The notes: generated from the sequence alone by a model not told the origin. A DNA stretch of 64,000 nt from Straminergon stramineum (GCA_963920665.1 OY987263.1:37932547-37996546); one strand, 5' to 3'; shown: positions 24,605-37,649, numbered from the stretch's first letter. A program made the numbers and translations.

Positions 24605-25850
24605 CTTCGGGAGAGAACGAAACCGCGTCGTAGACTAGCGTGTTGTGTGCGTCCCTAGGTCACTGTCCAGCGTGTTGCGCCTCCCGTGCTTCGCCGCAAC
24701 AGGAGATACGAAATTTCAAATCCTCATTACATATTATCTCTCACCCGGTCAACAAAAGCTCCGAAACCGAAATGCGCCACAACATCAATGGAACTCTGCA
24801 ATTGAAGCCGTCTCTGAGCACTCCAACCTCGAAAAAACACTGCGACGGAGCTTCCAAACGAAAAGACGCTCGTCCAAGGGGAGAGATGCAATTGATAACA
24901 CCTCCAAAACACGCGAAATGAAGCAAAATAAAAAATACACAGCTCGCTTATCAAAATCTAACGACGAAACGAACTTCAAAACCCAAACCAACCCAAAATC
25001 GCAAAGAACGAAATCCTACGACGACGCGGTCCCTTACGACACCTCAACCGCGGACCACGTCGTGACTTCACCTAAGTACGCGTCCTAGAAGCTTGACATG
25101 CAGAGCTTGACATGCACTCAAAAGCTTGAGCAACCTATCAGTCGAATCAAACCACGCATTCGGCACACACACATCCTTGCCTCTCTTGTCCCGCCCATGC
25201 CATTCCCATCACTGACTAACTGCACCTCCCCGAAACTACCAGCAGCTCAAAAATACTACCAAAACCTCCAAACAGAGTCTCTACTTCTCGAATTCATTGC
25301 GGAATCCTGTACAAATGGCCGGCTTTCAATATCACAGTGACGGGTGTTGCAGCAAGCAAAATACAGTGATGACAACGTCAGGCTCCGGCGTCAATAATGA
25401 GGCACAATGCAAGCAGCGATTGATATATCAATGGGTTTTGGGTTGGGGTTGCCGCAAAGTGGTGCAATCGATAGATCGAGCATCAGAAAATGCAGTAGAT
25501 CGAGATTGCACTGCAGCTTACGTGGAAATGGCAGTGAAAATGGCGAGATTGTGGCTGTAGCTTTGAAATTGGAGCACTGTGGCAGTGTTGCCGCGGGCTG
25601 TTGCAAGCTTGGGTCGCGCCAGCCGCGCTCGCGGCGTCGTTGCGAGGAAGCTCTGCGCGTTTCCTATTGGCCTGGGACCCTTTCTGCCAACTCAGCCTAT
25701 TTGCTACTGGCGAACTCCCCTCGCTGCCAACCCCGCACGTTTCGGATTGGCTCCTGAGTCGCGCCCATTAATGCGCTTTTACTTCGGGTACTCTGGGAAC
25801 GTGGCTGGGGTAAATAATTAATAACTTCGACAACTGGAGGAACTCTGTCT
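24605..25850 (-). promoter_or_regulatory. First exon and promoter region of the GT47 gene
   Basis: Non-repetitive DNA of higher GC extends from the leader exon to about 25,850, where the AT-rich repeats begin. The many overlapping frames on both strands have no domains and are attributed to composition. No TATA box or start site can be fixed. A divergent promoter for a plus-strand gene is not supported, because no coding sequence follows. Confidence 0.4.
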
Positions 25851-26850
25851 TGTCTCTTCCATTTCCCAATTATTCAAATTGCTTTATCTACTTTAGAATA
25901 AGCCCAGCCCAGTGTACCCAAAGTCCCCCCCAGTCACCAGGACTTTTTTCTTACTTTTTGAGAAAAGTGTCAGGTTTATTGGGTGAAGCACTACATTTCT
26001 TCATTCATCCAACTTTAGGACCCAAAAAAATACACTCAGTTTTAATTATATTCATGCAGTTTTTCCATCCAAATTTGACAACTTCATCCACATTTCAAAT
26101 AGGAATGGAAAATTTATGGCAAAAAAAAAGAGACTACTTTTATTTTGGCAAAGAGTAGAGATTTCAATTTTGAAATGGTGCAATCTCACCCCCATAGTGT
26201 CAAATAAAAATTGGTTGAAAGTCACCATCAATGAATCATGCAGATGTTCACCTTTTCATCCATTCTTTTCATTCATATCTTGGAGTCCAAAAGAAGGAAA
26301 GCCCATTGATCCAATGGGCATGTTTGATGTTACAAATTTTGCAATAGGATGTACTAGTATGGCAATTTAATATGGAAACATAGTAATTATCAATATTTTG
26401 CCATTTTTTTTTCCTATTTTCTTATAAACTATTTTTCTTTTTCCTTTTTATGGTTTCCTCGTTTTGGAAACAAATGAAAAACTCCAACCTTTCAATTTGG
26501 GACCAAATGAACCATTGATTTATATTCCATTGCAAGAAAATGAAATGTACGTCAGAGTACTCCACAATGGAATGGAATGGAATGGAAGGGGGCTCGACTA
26601 ATGGGTGTTGGCGGGGTAGAATGGTAGTTAGATAGACTAGTCAAGGCCCCCCATCAAATAATCCCTGTAAAACTGTACTGAAGTCATGGTTGGCTTCTGT
26701 TGACTACCCCGGGGGGTTTTATGACTTATTATCTCCACTTTTGAAAAATTCAGTGCTTGTGTTGCGTTTTTCAAACTAAGTTGGTGGTTCAAAATTAGAT
26801 TCAAAGTATCAAAAAATATAATTAATTAATTAATTAAAAAGAAAAAGAAA
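25851..26850. repeat. AT-rich intergenic DNA
   Basis: No gene is visible. Short low-complexity stretches include a GGAAT repeat near 26,570-26,590 and an AATT repeat near 26,820-26,835. Plus-strand frames at 25,850-26,158 and 26,116-26,370 lack recognisable domains. Confidence 0.4.
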
Positions 26851-27428
26851 AAGATTCAAATTATTGGTCCTTTGTGTAAGGTAGAAGCACCCAAATGTAA
26901 CAGGAGTTGTTCACGGACACCAAAAAAATCACTTGAATTCTAACACTTGTGGACCCAAAGTAGACAAGTCGGGTTCCAAAGTAGATAGGTGGGGTTCCAA
27001 GAAGTTGTCACTCTTTCAAGAAGCAACCAATCACCTACACTTGATCCAAGTTTAGAAAGTGTTGCTTTTAGCTGTTTCCGTGTCCACTTTGGTATTAGTC
27101 TAGTGTTCACAATAGGTGCATCTATGAAGTACTTTTCAAAAACTCATATAATATACATACAAGCTTGGAAAAATATGAAACCAATTTTGTTGGTTTCCTA
27201 AACCATTTCCTAACATGTGCACATCATTTTTTCATGTACCCATCCTCTATATCAAGAGATCCAAAACAAGAGTTGCATTTAGATGCTTCTACCTAAGTTG
27301 TTGCTCCCTTGGTTGGTTAATTTGGTTCTCCATCTCCAGTGCTTTGCCCTCGGCTTTCCACCATTTGCTCTTGGGCTCTTCTTGGACTGAATAAACTCTG
27401 GCTACCAAAAAAAAAAAAAAGATTCAAA
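26851..27428 (+). mobile_element. Retroposon with A-tail and target-site duplication
   Basis: A direct repeat AAGATTCAAA occurs at 26,851-26,860 and 27,419-27,428. The intervening DNA ends in a 14-A tail (27,407-27,420) preceded by AATAAACTCTGGCTACC, a layout typical of 5'-truncated non-LTR copies made by target-primed reverse transcription. No reverse transcriptase domain is present. The duplication overlaps A-rich DNA on both sides, so chance similarity is possible. Confidence 0.5.
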
Positions 27429-28980
27429 CTTTTTACCTCAGAATGTCCATCAAAGTTGCATCCCTTCTTTCTGACAAGGAACTCTCTAATTAGGCACCTC
27501 ATAACTTAGAAGATTCATAGGGGGAATCATGTTATAGTAGTCTACTCTAATTCCAACACTCTTCTTCAGACCATCCCTAGCAAGGGCTAAAATGGACATT
27601 AAGAGGTTGTGAAATGGATATATGTTAAGCATTGAATGTTTTGTCAATGTTGTAGAGTGGTTTAGCATTTGTCAAATGTTCCTTTATACTTTGTTAGTGG
27701 ATGGAATAAGAGCCACGGTGGGTCCATTTTTGAAATGTTTACCTATATTAAAAAAAAAATTTCCCCCACAACTTTGAATGCTAATATTTTTCAATCTATG
27801 TGGTCAAACTTGATAAAAAAAATTTACCACATGATCTCATACAAGTATAGTACAAGATCCTATGGTTAGATTTTTTTAGTTTTAGTTTTTTTTTCTTGAA
27901 TGAACGCAACAAAAATGGCAATTTTGAGTGATTTTTGTCAAAAGATAGGCCTTGGCCTTTTAGAAGTTTAGTTTAGTAAAGGTCGCATTTTAGAACCTTG
28001 TCTATTACTTTCTGCATGCTATAGTGCTTGTCTTTTGTGAAGTCATATCTTTTTTCAAACTACACTTGTGTAGGGTTTGTAAGGCCTACAATCAAGAAAT
28101 AGGTACCTATGGCAAGATTCTTTAGAAATTCATAAGTAATTCAAAAATGCTCCAAAAAATATGAAACCACTTGGGTAGATTCTACATCAGTTTTTCTTAA
28201 AGTGAAAAATAAGGAAAATAATTTTGTGCATCTAAAAAACATCAGAAAGGCTGACCAACCCTTAAACAATCGCTTTAAGAGCAGACTACCTTACAATAAG
28301 CAACCAATGCAATTTACAATAGAACCTCTAAAGCAACACAGAATACTCTCTAAAGTAATACATAGTACTTTCTAAAGTAATAACCTCTCTACGGTGATAT
28401 TGATTACTTGATCTTGTCCTTGGGTCCATACAAAGGCCATTCATGCAATGACCGTCCTTAATGTAATAACCAACTCTCTAATGTGATATAGTCAACCTAA
28501 TCTTGGACCTATTACTTTAGAGAAGTTCTAATGTAGTAGGTGGGCATCCTCGAAACAAACACTTCTTACTATTGTGCCTCATTACTATTACTAGATTGGT
28601 TAGATTTTCAGATTTTCTTGTTGGCAAGTGAAAGGAGTTTCTAACACACTAAAGAACATGGCATTTGGATACTGTGTGTAAAAGTTATGAAGGGTCAAAG
28701 TGGTTTTCTAGCAAAGGTTCTATAAAATCATTCCTTTCACATAGGTACATGTTGATTTAGGAGATGTACACAGAGTGATAATGGCAATTTTGAGTCAATG
28801 GTGCTTTTAGGGGAAGCACCTTAGGAAGTAGGACTAGAGTCTTCAACATTTGTATTGTAAACACTCTTCCAATCACCCTTGAATTTATTATTTATTAATT
28901 ATTTTAGAAAAGTGATTGTGTTTATTACTTCCAAGAGGTCTTTGGTATCAATTTCAAGTTGAAATTGTCCAAATCTATCA
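27429..28980. repeat. AT-rich spacer with family A-related fragment
   Basis: About 27,720-27,974 is similar to 29,840-30,059 (TTTGAATGCTAATAT, TCAAACTT, then TTTTGAGTGATTTTTG), the right part of a TTAA element; its own end, GGCCTTTTAGAAGTTTAG, is decayed. The rest shows no gene. A stretch near 28,280-28,540 repeats TCTAAAGTAATA variants. Confidence 0.45.
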
Positions 28981-30059
28981 ACTTCTAGTGCATTTCTAGT
29001 GCATGTAAAAAAATGTAAAAAAATGTAAAAAATTGTAGTTTTATTTGTTTTTTATAGCTACCCTTGCAAACTTCTACTAAACTTCTATAGGAATGTGGAA
29101 AAAAAATTCGTAAACTTTGACAATGTTGCTCAATTGTAAGATCATAGCCTTTGAAAGTGTAAAGAAAAAGTTCTTTTGAATTTTGGGCAAGTTCCTATGA
29201 CCTCAATTTTTAGTGACACTTTTTGAAACTTTCTCATATGATAGAAAAAATTATTAGCTTTGTGGGAATATAATTTTTATTTTAATTGGTGCATGTGAGC
29301 AGAAGTTATACTACAAAAAGCCCAAATTTCAACTTGGTGGGCAGAAAAATAAATCCACAAAAACTTGAAAAAAAAAATTCTATTTTTTTCTCGTAGATTA
29401 TATTTTTGTCTACATTTGAAGCTTTGATTCATTCCATTTGGATTAGTTATGTGAAAGTTATGAACAATCTTGTTTTGGGGGCAATAAGAGCATCTTCTTG
29501 AAAAAAATAACTTATAGGATTCATTTCTGAATGCAATTTTTATAATTTAAAAAAAACATGATTTGAAAAGGTTAAGTTTTCTAGTTAGGACAATCTCACC
29601 ATTGTGATTATTGTGTTTCAATCCCATCTTATAGCTTTTAACGATTTAGTTTTTCTTGTAATCTTGGACCTACTTGTACTTAAACAATTTTTTAAATAGT
29701 GAAAATCAATGGCGTTTTTAAAAAAAAAATCCTTTAGACTATCATCTTAATTCTTCAACATAATTTAAAAAAGATTCAAAGTACATAGTTCAAAAAATTT
29801 CAACAAAAGGGGGTGGAAGTCATCTGAAATTGCAAGACAATGTTCAAAAAAATTTCTTTTTTCCACCTTTGAATGCTAATATCTCTCAATCTATACTGTC
29901 AAACTTCATGAAATTTTTACCACTTGGTCGCAGACAAGTAAAGTACAATATCCTCCAGTTAGATTCTGAAAAAAAAATGTTTTCTTTGGTGGACACAACA
30001 GAAATGGCAGTTTTGAGTGATTTTTGACAGAAAAATGTCCTTGGTCCTTTAGGTGTTAA
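28981..30059 (+). mobile_element. TTAA-family element with preserved right end
   Basis: The right end is CCTTTAGGTGTTAA (30,046-30,059). Interior phrases shared with other family members include GGAATGTGGAAAAAAA, AAGTTATGAACAATC and CAATAAGAGCATC. The left boundary was not found, so 28,981 is approximate. Confidence 0.5.
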
Positions 30060-31425
30060 AAAAGCATTTCACACTACAAGTATTTTAATTATGTCAAATA
30101 TTTGTAAGAGATTTTGGAATTTGGACACTCACCTAATCTCTATACCACGCCCTAGCACTTGTTGCAATGGTGGACACAGACTTCAAATATTTCACCCTTG
30201 TGAATAAATATTAAAATATACCCTCTAATTTGTGGTTATTTAATTGTGCAATTTTTTACCCACTGATAGCTAATTAGGGGAGTGAGTACAAACATGAACT
30301 CAACTATTTCCCAAAATTAATCATCTGATTGTAAGTAAGAATTTGACAAAATAATGACACTCTCAAGAAATTCAAATCAGCTTCAAGATCATTCTTTGAG
30401 CGGCATTGCAAGGCCCATTTGTTGTAATCTTGGGAGTTCCTGCAATCCATTCTTGGGATTTCCGTCAAGGAACTATGAACATTTGAAGTAACTAATTGCT
30501 AATAAGACTAAATGATTTCTTGGTGATGTGCAAGGAAGATATAACTTATTTTGCAAATGACTAAGTAGCAGACTTAGGGCAGACTTCCACGTACAAATTA
30601 CCCCCTAAATGCCCAAGTCCATTTTTTTGAATTTTTCCATATTTTTGCTTATATCTTTAGAAATATATATCATTTATTTCAATTTCATCAAATTCATGAT
30701 ACAAAAAGTGTACTTTCCAAAAAGACAAGCATTGGTTTGGATGAATGAGAAGTTCTGTGGCCAAAAATGCCCTTGAAACCTCTCTATTCATCATCCTAAT
30801 TTTGGACGTCGAAGCAATAAGGGATTAAAGTTGGCCAAACTTTGCAAAAAAGACAAAAAAAAAATATGGATTTCTACATGAAAGTGTGCAATATTTGCAA
30901 GAGAAAAAATTGGAGTTGTTTAGTGGGCAAAATTGTAGGCAGAGAGAGTTTGTGAAAAGTAAGGGAGATAACTTGTTGACTGTTCAAAAACTATTTTTAA
31001 CATTGAACTTGAACTTTTTATTGTTTTTAGTTTAACAAAAATTTACTCTTAAAATGTAGTTTCTTCCAAGTCAATTTTGAAGTGAAAGCAAGAATGCAAA
31101 ATTGTGAGCTTAGGATTAAGAGTATAGGAGTTTGCAAGCATCATCAAACTTGACGTTCAAAGGCAAATTTGATTGTGGAAAACTCAATTTTTTTTTCTTC
31201 TAATTCTAACATGGCATGGAAGTTTGCCTTTCAAGCAAATGCTATGGAAGTTTGCCCTTTTCACTTATTACCATTTCAAGAAAAATAAATATATGAGCAT
31301 CTCATTGGACAGGTCAAGTTGGGACCCTTTTTTAAGCTTGTGGGCAATGAGAGCACTTATAATATCTTATTTTCTTGACTTTGGCCTCAAGTACAAAACA
31401 ATGCTATTATTCTTAGAAATGAAAG
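30060..31425. other. AT-rich intergenic DNA, nothing recognised
   Basis: I see no gene, RNA or clear repeat boundary. Runs of A and T are frequent. A plus-strand frame at 31,173-31,496 crosses into the retroposon that follows and is not credible. Confidence 0.4.
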
Positions 31426-31613
31426 GGACCCTAAACCAGGCCTGGGTTATTCATTTACAATTGGTTTTGGTAGGTGTTGTTGTGTTGTTTGACTAGAAGA
31501 AGTGTTGGCTTTTGGGGGGGTATGCTTAGTTGCCTATGTTTCCCTTTTGCTTTGGAACAAACTTGTTCACTTTGTGCACACACACACACTCTAAAAAAAA
31601 GGACCCTAAACCA
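31426..31613 (+). mobile_element. Short retroposon with 13-bp target-site duplication
   Basis: GGACCCTAAACCA is present at 31,426-31,438 and again at 31,601-31,613. Between them lies a 162 bp insert ending in an 8-A tail (31,593-31,600) preceded by a CA repeat. This is the hallmark of a 5'-truncated LINE or a SINE copy. The insert contains TTTGCTTTGGAACAAAC shortly before the tail. No promoter boxes were identified. Confidence 0.75.
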
Positions 31614-33264
31614 TTCTTTATATATTTACATACAAGGATTTTTGGACACAAAAGTAGGTCCATGCAATTGAACCTACCCAAGGTTGAAAGGTAAGTACAT
31701 TGATTTGTCTTAATAGTACATGTGACCTAATTGACCAAAGTCATACTATTTTGAATTAGTGCAAGCTGAAATATGCTCTACCAAACTAATATCCGAAAAA
31801 TCAAAATTTTGTGATGACACTTATTTCTCCCCTTCACTATTAGGACAAATCAATGTAATTTAACACAAAAGGAATTGAACTATTCTTGTAGTTCATGAAA
31901 AAATAATGCATCTATCCCTTTGAATGTAGAGTCATGTTGTTTATTTCACACTAAGTGTCTTTGTAGGAAAAAGATAAGTTTTTAGTCATGAGCACACAAT
32001 CACAAGCTATCTTACAAGTGTACCATAATGTATTGGGAAGTGTTTCGATTGTATTGCTTCAAATCTAGTTTAAGAAAAAGACTAAAAATCCTTCTACCTT
32101 CTATAATCTCATGAATCTAGGCACTTCCCATATATGTAGTTGAATTCAAGATTTTAGTTATATTGTAAAATCTCAACAAGAATATATTCATGTACAAATA
32201 AATTATATTTTCTACAAGGTATGGTTGATTTTGGCTCTCTACAAAAAAAACTAAAAAAAAGATAAAATAATTTGACTTGTTTCCCAAATTAAAAGGTATA
32301 ATTGATTTTGAAAGCTTAATTAATATTTTGCTTCTAAATTGATTAAGTGTGTTATTTCTTACATTGAACTCAGTGCAATGGAATCAACAATTATTTGAGC
32401 TCAATTTTGTTTGGCAATTTATGGATACAAAAATATATGCATAATGTTTTTGAGGCTTGAAGCAAGTAATCTTTTTTACAATAGTATCACACAAGAATTT
32501 TTTTTGTCCACAAGGCTATTCAAGCCAATATATTTTAAATTCAAGATTATAAAAGATATATTTGAAAGCAACATTGCAAAATGAAAATTTTCCATCTATT
32601 ACAATGTAACTTCTGAAGGATTGCATGCCTCAAACCTTTAGAATGTTGAATACAATCTCAACAAAAAAAGATATGTTCCTAATAAAGTGGCTTCTAATAC
32701 ACCAATTATGTTTTAAATTTGCAAGAAGAATGGTCTTATATATTTACAAGGCTACAAAATTTGTGAAGAAAACAAACTTGGTTGGAATAAAGAAATACTT
32801 TTTTATTGTATAGATATACACATTAATTGACATTTGATAGCCACAACTAGAATTTTTTCATTAAGTCATGAAAAAGTTTCTCAAATAATTTTTCTCCAAT
32901 TTTGATATTGGCAATCATTACTCTAGAAATATAGGTCAAATATTTGGCTAAAATCAACTACAACATCTTCCTTAAACACTTAAGATTTGCCAAATGGTGA
33001 ATAACTTTGAAATGATTTTCCAAATAATAATACAAATGAAACAACAAGATGGATGGATGGATGTCCAAAAAATGGATGATTGTTCTCAACTACCTTCAAG
33101 TCATGGTGCATGTCATTCTCCTTAGAAAGAAAACCAAAGCAAGAACAATTTGATCATGAGGTTTTGTCTACTCCACCCAAATCCTACCCATGTTGTGCAG
33201 TGTGACTATGATTGCATATAGGATTTGGAACCTCAAATTCAAAAACCACAAAGTCTATCAATGC
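31614..33264. other. AT-rich intergenic DNA
   Basis: No gene or element boundary is supported. A GGATGGATGGATG microsatellite lies near 33,050-33,062. The plus-strand frame at 32,625-32,813 has no recognisable domain. Confidence 0.4.
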
Positions 33265-33518
33265 CACGATAGTTTGGACATAGCTAATTAAAAATAACAA
33301 TATGTTGTTGCAATCCGACATCATCTCCGTTGTCGAGTGCACCAAAAATGATACCATAGTTCTTCAAAAATGTCCTCAAGAGAAAGCATGCACGATAGTT
33401 TATACATAGCCAATTAAAAGTAACATGCTGTTGAAATCCGACATCGTCTCTGTTGTCGAGTGCACCAAAAATGATACCATAGTTCTTCAAAAATGGCCTC
33501 AAATGAAAGCATGTCATG
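33265..33518. repeat. Two tandem ~127 bp copies at the end of an unknown frame
   Basis: The sequence starting CACGATAGTTT at 33,265 repeats from 33,392 with few differences, each copy running through GTCGAGTGCACCAAAAATG and TTCTTCAAAAATG. The second copy overlaps the 3' end of the minus-strand open frame at 33,414-33,950, so part of a former coding end has been duplicated. Confidence 0.75.
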
Positions 33519-33950
33519 TTGGAGATCTGCTTCCGTGCACCCTCGCCGTACAAGGAATGCCTTGAGTTTTCTTTTATCACTCGGGGACATTTGGGAGAGG
33601 AACAATTGCACGGCTCGCGTAACGGTTCGGGCCACAAATTGGGCATCATCATTCTCATTCACAATTTGGGAGGCACATGGGTAAGAAGTGATTGCAATGT
33701 CTCGGGCTTCCTCCAAAAGGATAGCCACACCAATACTACCATCCAAACATGTAAAAACTCGCAACACTTCTATGAATGTTGCATAACCATCCGCAATATG
33801 CTTTCCTTTCTCTTCAATTGCCTCAATTACTATTGTTGAGGATGACGATGATGGCGTCCACTTCATCTTTGACAATGAATTATTGGAATGGGTGGAATGG
33901 GTACTTGATGCTCTTAAATTCAACCTATCCATCTCCGAATTTGGGTCCAT
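33414..33950 (-). CDS. Unrecognised protein, 178 residues; possible exon or relic
   Basis: I do not recognise this protein. Its DNA is distinctly less AT-rich than its surroundings and the frame has good amino-acid balance, which suggests real or formerly real coding sequence. The N-terminal third is Ser/Thr-rich with a KWTPSSSSS segment. The middle, with ARTVTRAVQLFLSQM and SPSDKRKLKAFLVRRG, looks helical. The last 20-30 residues come from a ~127 bp unit that is duplicated immediately downstream, and the frame ends within that unit. No splice sites, membrane segment or catalytic motif could be assigned. It may be a captured host exon or a transposon accessory protein; neither is shown. Confidence 0.35.
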   Translation of the reverse strand: MDPNSEMDRLNLRASSTHSTHSNNSLSKMKWTPSSSSSTIVIEAIEEKGKHIADGYATFIEVLRVFTCLDGSIGVAILLEEARDIAITSYPCASQIVNENDDAQFVARTVTRAVQLFLSQMSPSDKRKLKAFLVRRGCTEADLQHDMLSFEAIFEELWYHFWCTRQQRRCRISTACYF

Positions 33951-34284
33951 TGGTGATGGTGTTTAGTTGTTTTTGAAGGGGAACTTCAACTACTAGCACT
34001 TGATATGATAGTGATTTATAAATTCTGTTTTTTTTTAATAGAATTTCAAATTGTGCATTTGAATCAATGACAGTTATATTAATTAAGTAAAATACGCTCC
34101 TGTAAACTGTAAACTGCAAAGATTGAAGGGAATATTTTCTGTATGCTCCTGCAGAAGGACAACATTTACAGGGATCAAGTTGCTTTAAATATAGAAAAGA
34201 TTTTGATCTTTTACTTTTAGAGAAAGTAAAAGAATAAAGTCAAATTGGATTAGGCTCTTGCATCTATACTATTAAAGGAGAAGT
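33951..34284. other. AT-rich spacer
   Basis: Short AT-rich segment between the unknown frame and an inverted-repeat element. No feature is supported. Confidence 0.4.
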
Positions 34285-34545
34285 GGCCATGGCTGGGCCG
34301 GGGTGGATTGACCCCCTTGCTTGTCCCCAAGGTAAAACCCTGAAATTTTTTATTTGTCACTCATGATAAAATTTGCAAATTTTGAATTCATATTTGCAAC
34401 CCGAGGCCTCATATTGGCTAGGAGAGGTGCAGAAGAGAAATTAATGAAGCACAAAATAGGGGGGCTTTTTTTTTACATGCACCCCTGGATTGACTCGGGG
34501 GGACGAGCAAGGGGGTCAATTCACCCCGGACATGGCATGGGGCAC
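34285..34545. mobile_element. Miniature inverted-repeat element with GC-rich ends, family E
   Basis: The left arm 34,287-34,328 (…GGGGTGGATTGACCCCCTTG…) is matched by the reverse complement of 34,497-34,541, an imperfect terminal inverted repeat of about 42-45 bp flanking an AT-rich core. A diverged single end occurs near 36,593-36,630 (GACCCCTTGCTCATC). Target duplication and superfamily are not clear. Confidence 0.65.
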
Positions 34546-37100
34546 AAGTACTAACTTAGTCTATACCATCAAGACAAAATTTTGTTTGTTTGCTTGTTTT
34601 GTTTTGAGATTTTCATCAAGATTTTCTAAACCATTAGGTTGCGGGGTACTCTTGGTACTGTCAAAAAAACCTTTCTAATCAGATTTTTAAAGATATTTAT
34701 GTTACTTTTTTTTCAAGTCATTTTTTGAGGGTCATTTTTTGAACTGAAAAAAATTATTTTTTGAGGCTAGACTAGTAGGCTTTGAACTACAGAATATTTC
34801 TAAGGTAAAGTCTTCAAAACTATATTGTAAAAATGTTAAAGAACTAATACAAGAATCTTCAAGAAAATCAATGGATGAAAAAATGCAATTTTGCATTCCT
34901 CCATTATTTAAAATTTGAGCACTTGGTCCTTTAGGGGTTAAAAGAAACAAAATTTAAGATTCAAAAATAGAAATTATTTGTATAATCGAAGTTTTAGAGT
35001 ATTTACAGATTAGCTTCAAAAGATTTTTAAAGTTTTAACTTTAAAAATTCATCAAAAATGCAATTTCTATATCTAGAATTTGATTTTTCATCATTGGTAA
35101 AGATTGCAATTGTAATGTTTTTGTGAAAAAGACATAAATCAGTCATAGAATCATCAATAGTTTCTTTAAATAATAATTTTGACATCACCATGCAACTACT
35201 GGTCACTTTTTTAAATTTTACTTAGAATTTTTTTATTGTAGCAATCTTAGTTTTGAATGTGAAAATTGAAAGACAACCCTCTCTAGTTTGCATCAAGAAA
35301 ATGAAAATTGAAAAAATAGTTTTTTTCCACCCAAAAACATTACCCAAAGTTGGGCTACAACTATAAAATGGTTGCATGCATGGGCCTCTAAGGTTTAAAA
35401 CATATATCATTTGTTTTCTTTTGTGACTTATGTTGGGATCTCCTAAACCATTGAGCTAACAAGTGTACACTTGGTGTGGACACAAAATCCTTAGGGAATG
35501 CATGTGTGCAAAGTTAGTTTTGCATTATTTTGGCTTATAGGACAAGAGACATTCAATTTGAAGTTTGAATCACGCTAGAGATTAAAAAAATTTTAGAACA
35601 AAGATTAAAAAAAATGGGTTGTGGATAGTGGTTAAGTCTATAGACTGACAAGCTACAGAACACTTTGATTGTTACAATGTCACAATGATACTTTTACCTT
35701 TATATTTTTACTTTATTTTTAAAATTGTTTGCCAATACTTTTGTTATTTTTGTATGTCAAGAAAATTTTAAAAACAACATAATACATAATTGATAGCAAA
35801 AACAATATTATAAGTTAGTGCTACTGATGATTTGTTATTTTTAAAAGATTAAAAATTGGTATGAAAGACAATTTAAGAAGGATTAATCATCACTTCAATG
35901 GTTGTGGCCATGGCACATGACATACTAGTAAGTTCTAAAATCAAATGAGTATTTTAGTTAGAATATTCAAATGTCTATTTTATTTTTAAAATTAAAAATA
36001 AATAAAATTACTTTTATCTCATCAACAAGCTAATTCCAAATGGAATCAATCCTTATTTGTATTACATCCTTGTACTTTGGGTTCTATTGTTTTTACATCA
36101 TGTTTTGCTCTAACTTTCCCTTTGATTCTAGAAGGGTCTGAAAGCCCTTTAAGGCCGTATAGTATATAATGTATTTGATGGTATTTGATATGAAAAACAT
36201 TGAGCAAATATTTTTTAGCACAAAGTAAATCAATGATCATGGTAGTACATAAATAAAAATGTATCATAATTCATATATAACACTACAATTGAAGAGTTAT
36301 AAAGCTAAATACGAGTTGTATAAAGGGACCCCAAGGGCTTTTCAAGGGTTAATGCCCTATGTACTAGGGAACTTACAAACTTTCAATGACTTGGTCTCTT
36401 AGTCATGCAATAAATTTCCTCTTATGATACCTCAAATTTAAATAAAATTCCAGAATTTTTAAAAAGTGATAATCTTTTTTAAATTTCTTATTAAAAAACA
36501 CAAAGATTTTACAAAATAAATATATGAAATATATCAATAAATTTTACTTCAAGGAAACATCCTATTGATTTTACCTTTGCAAAATTACAAGGGCCATGGT
36601 GAAACGACCCCTTGCTCATCTCCATGAGGAGTTGCTTTTTTTTTTTTTCATTTTGCTCAAGGATGAATGTAAAGTAGGCCCCCAAGTTAACTTTGTGGTT
36701 GAATAGTTTTGTATTTCTTGCCCTCTCCAAATATAAATTAAACCCCAGTTTTGCAAATTCCTCTTATTTTCAATTTTTTTCATCAGTGATCAATAATGAG
36801 TTTCAGTGTTTCCCCAATGAAATGAAATCATGCTTTCTCTAAAGAAGAGAATTGGAACTTATTATCTATGACCTATGTTTATTTATTTATTATTTTGCTA
36901 GCGCACAAATGGGACTGAAAAACTCCTTGAAATATGTTTTAGTAAAATTTCCTTGAAAGACAAATGGAATTGGCCCAAGTTGTTTCATATTTTTTTAATC
37001 TTTATGGAATTAGTTACGAGTTTCGTAGTTGGAACCATAAAGGTTATTAAAAACGTCCAGTCACCCCTTGATATGTTCACCTGTAATACATTGGCAAATG
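34546..37100. repeat. AT-rich repeat DNA with a TTAA element end
   Basis: A clean family A right end, CCTTTAGGGGTTAA, lies at 34,928-34,941 without an identified left end. About 35,215-35,400 is related to 48,062-48,238 (TAGCAATCTTAG or TGCAATCTTAT, a CTCTAGTTTGCAT-like block, then CTATAAAATGGTTG or CTTTAAAATGGTGG). No gene is visible. Confidence 0.45.
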
Positions 37101-37275
37101 CAATTGATACATCGAAGAAAGCAAAATGTACCTTTGTGTTAGAGAATGTTTTCTAAAACCCTATCGTTGCATGAATCTCCTACCTTATTTGTCCCCTAAA
37201 GTCCTGAGACCATTTCTGTGTGAAAAAAACACTCAAAATTGCCATGTTCAATGCAAACAACTAAAAATTCAAACA

Positions 37276-37640
37276 CTTACCTTACCTTACCTTACCTTAC
37301 CCACCTTTGGGGTCATCTTCCTGAGAAGCAATTTTTATTCTTGACTGTCCTGAATTTGCTACATGATGCAGAATTGCCAAATGCTACATGCATCGAGTAA
37401 TTCAATGAGCCTAGAAAATCAACCCCACGTTTGTGTTGCCAAAATCAATAACTGTACTTACAATTTCCAGTTCTTCTCATGAAAAAGAAAGGACGACCCC
37501 CACCAACAAAGTCCACTAAATTCTGAACACCGAACAAACAAATGAACAAACAAATGAATGAATGAATGAATGAATGAATGAATGAATGAATGAACAAACA
37601 AACAAACAAATGATTATATGAATGAATGGATGGATGGATG
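37276..37640. repeat. Microsatellites CTTAC and AATG/GGAT
   Basis: A CTTAC pentanucleotide run lies at about 37,276-37,301. A longer AAAC/AATG/GGAT tract runs from about 37,532 to 37,640. These are simple repeats with no coding meaning. Confidence 0.85.
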
Positions 37641-37649
37641 AAAGAATTT

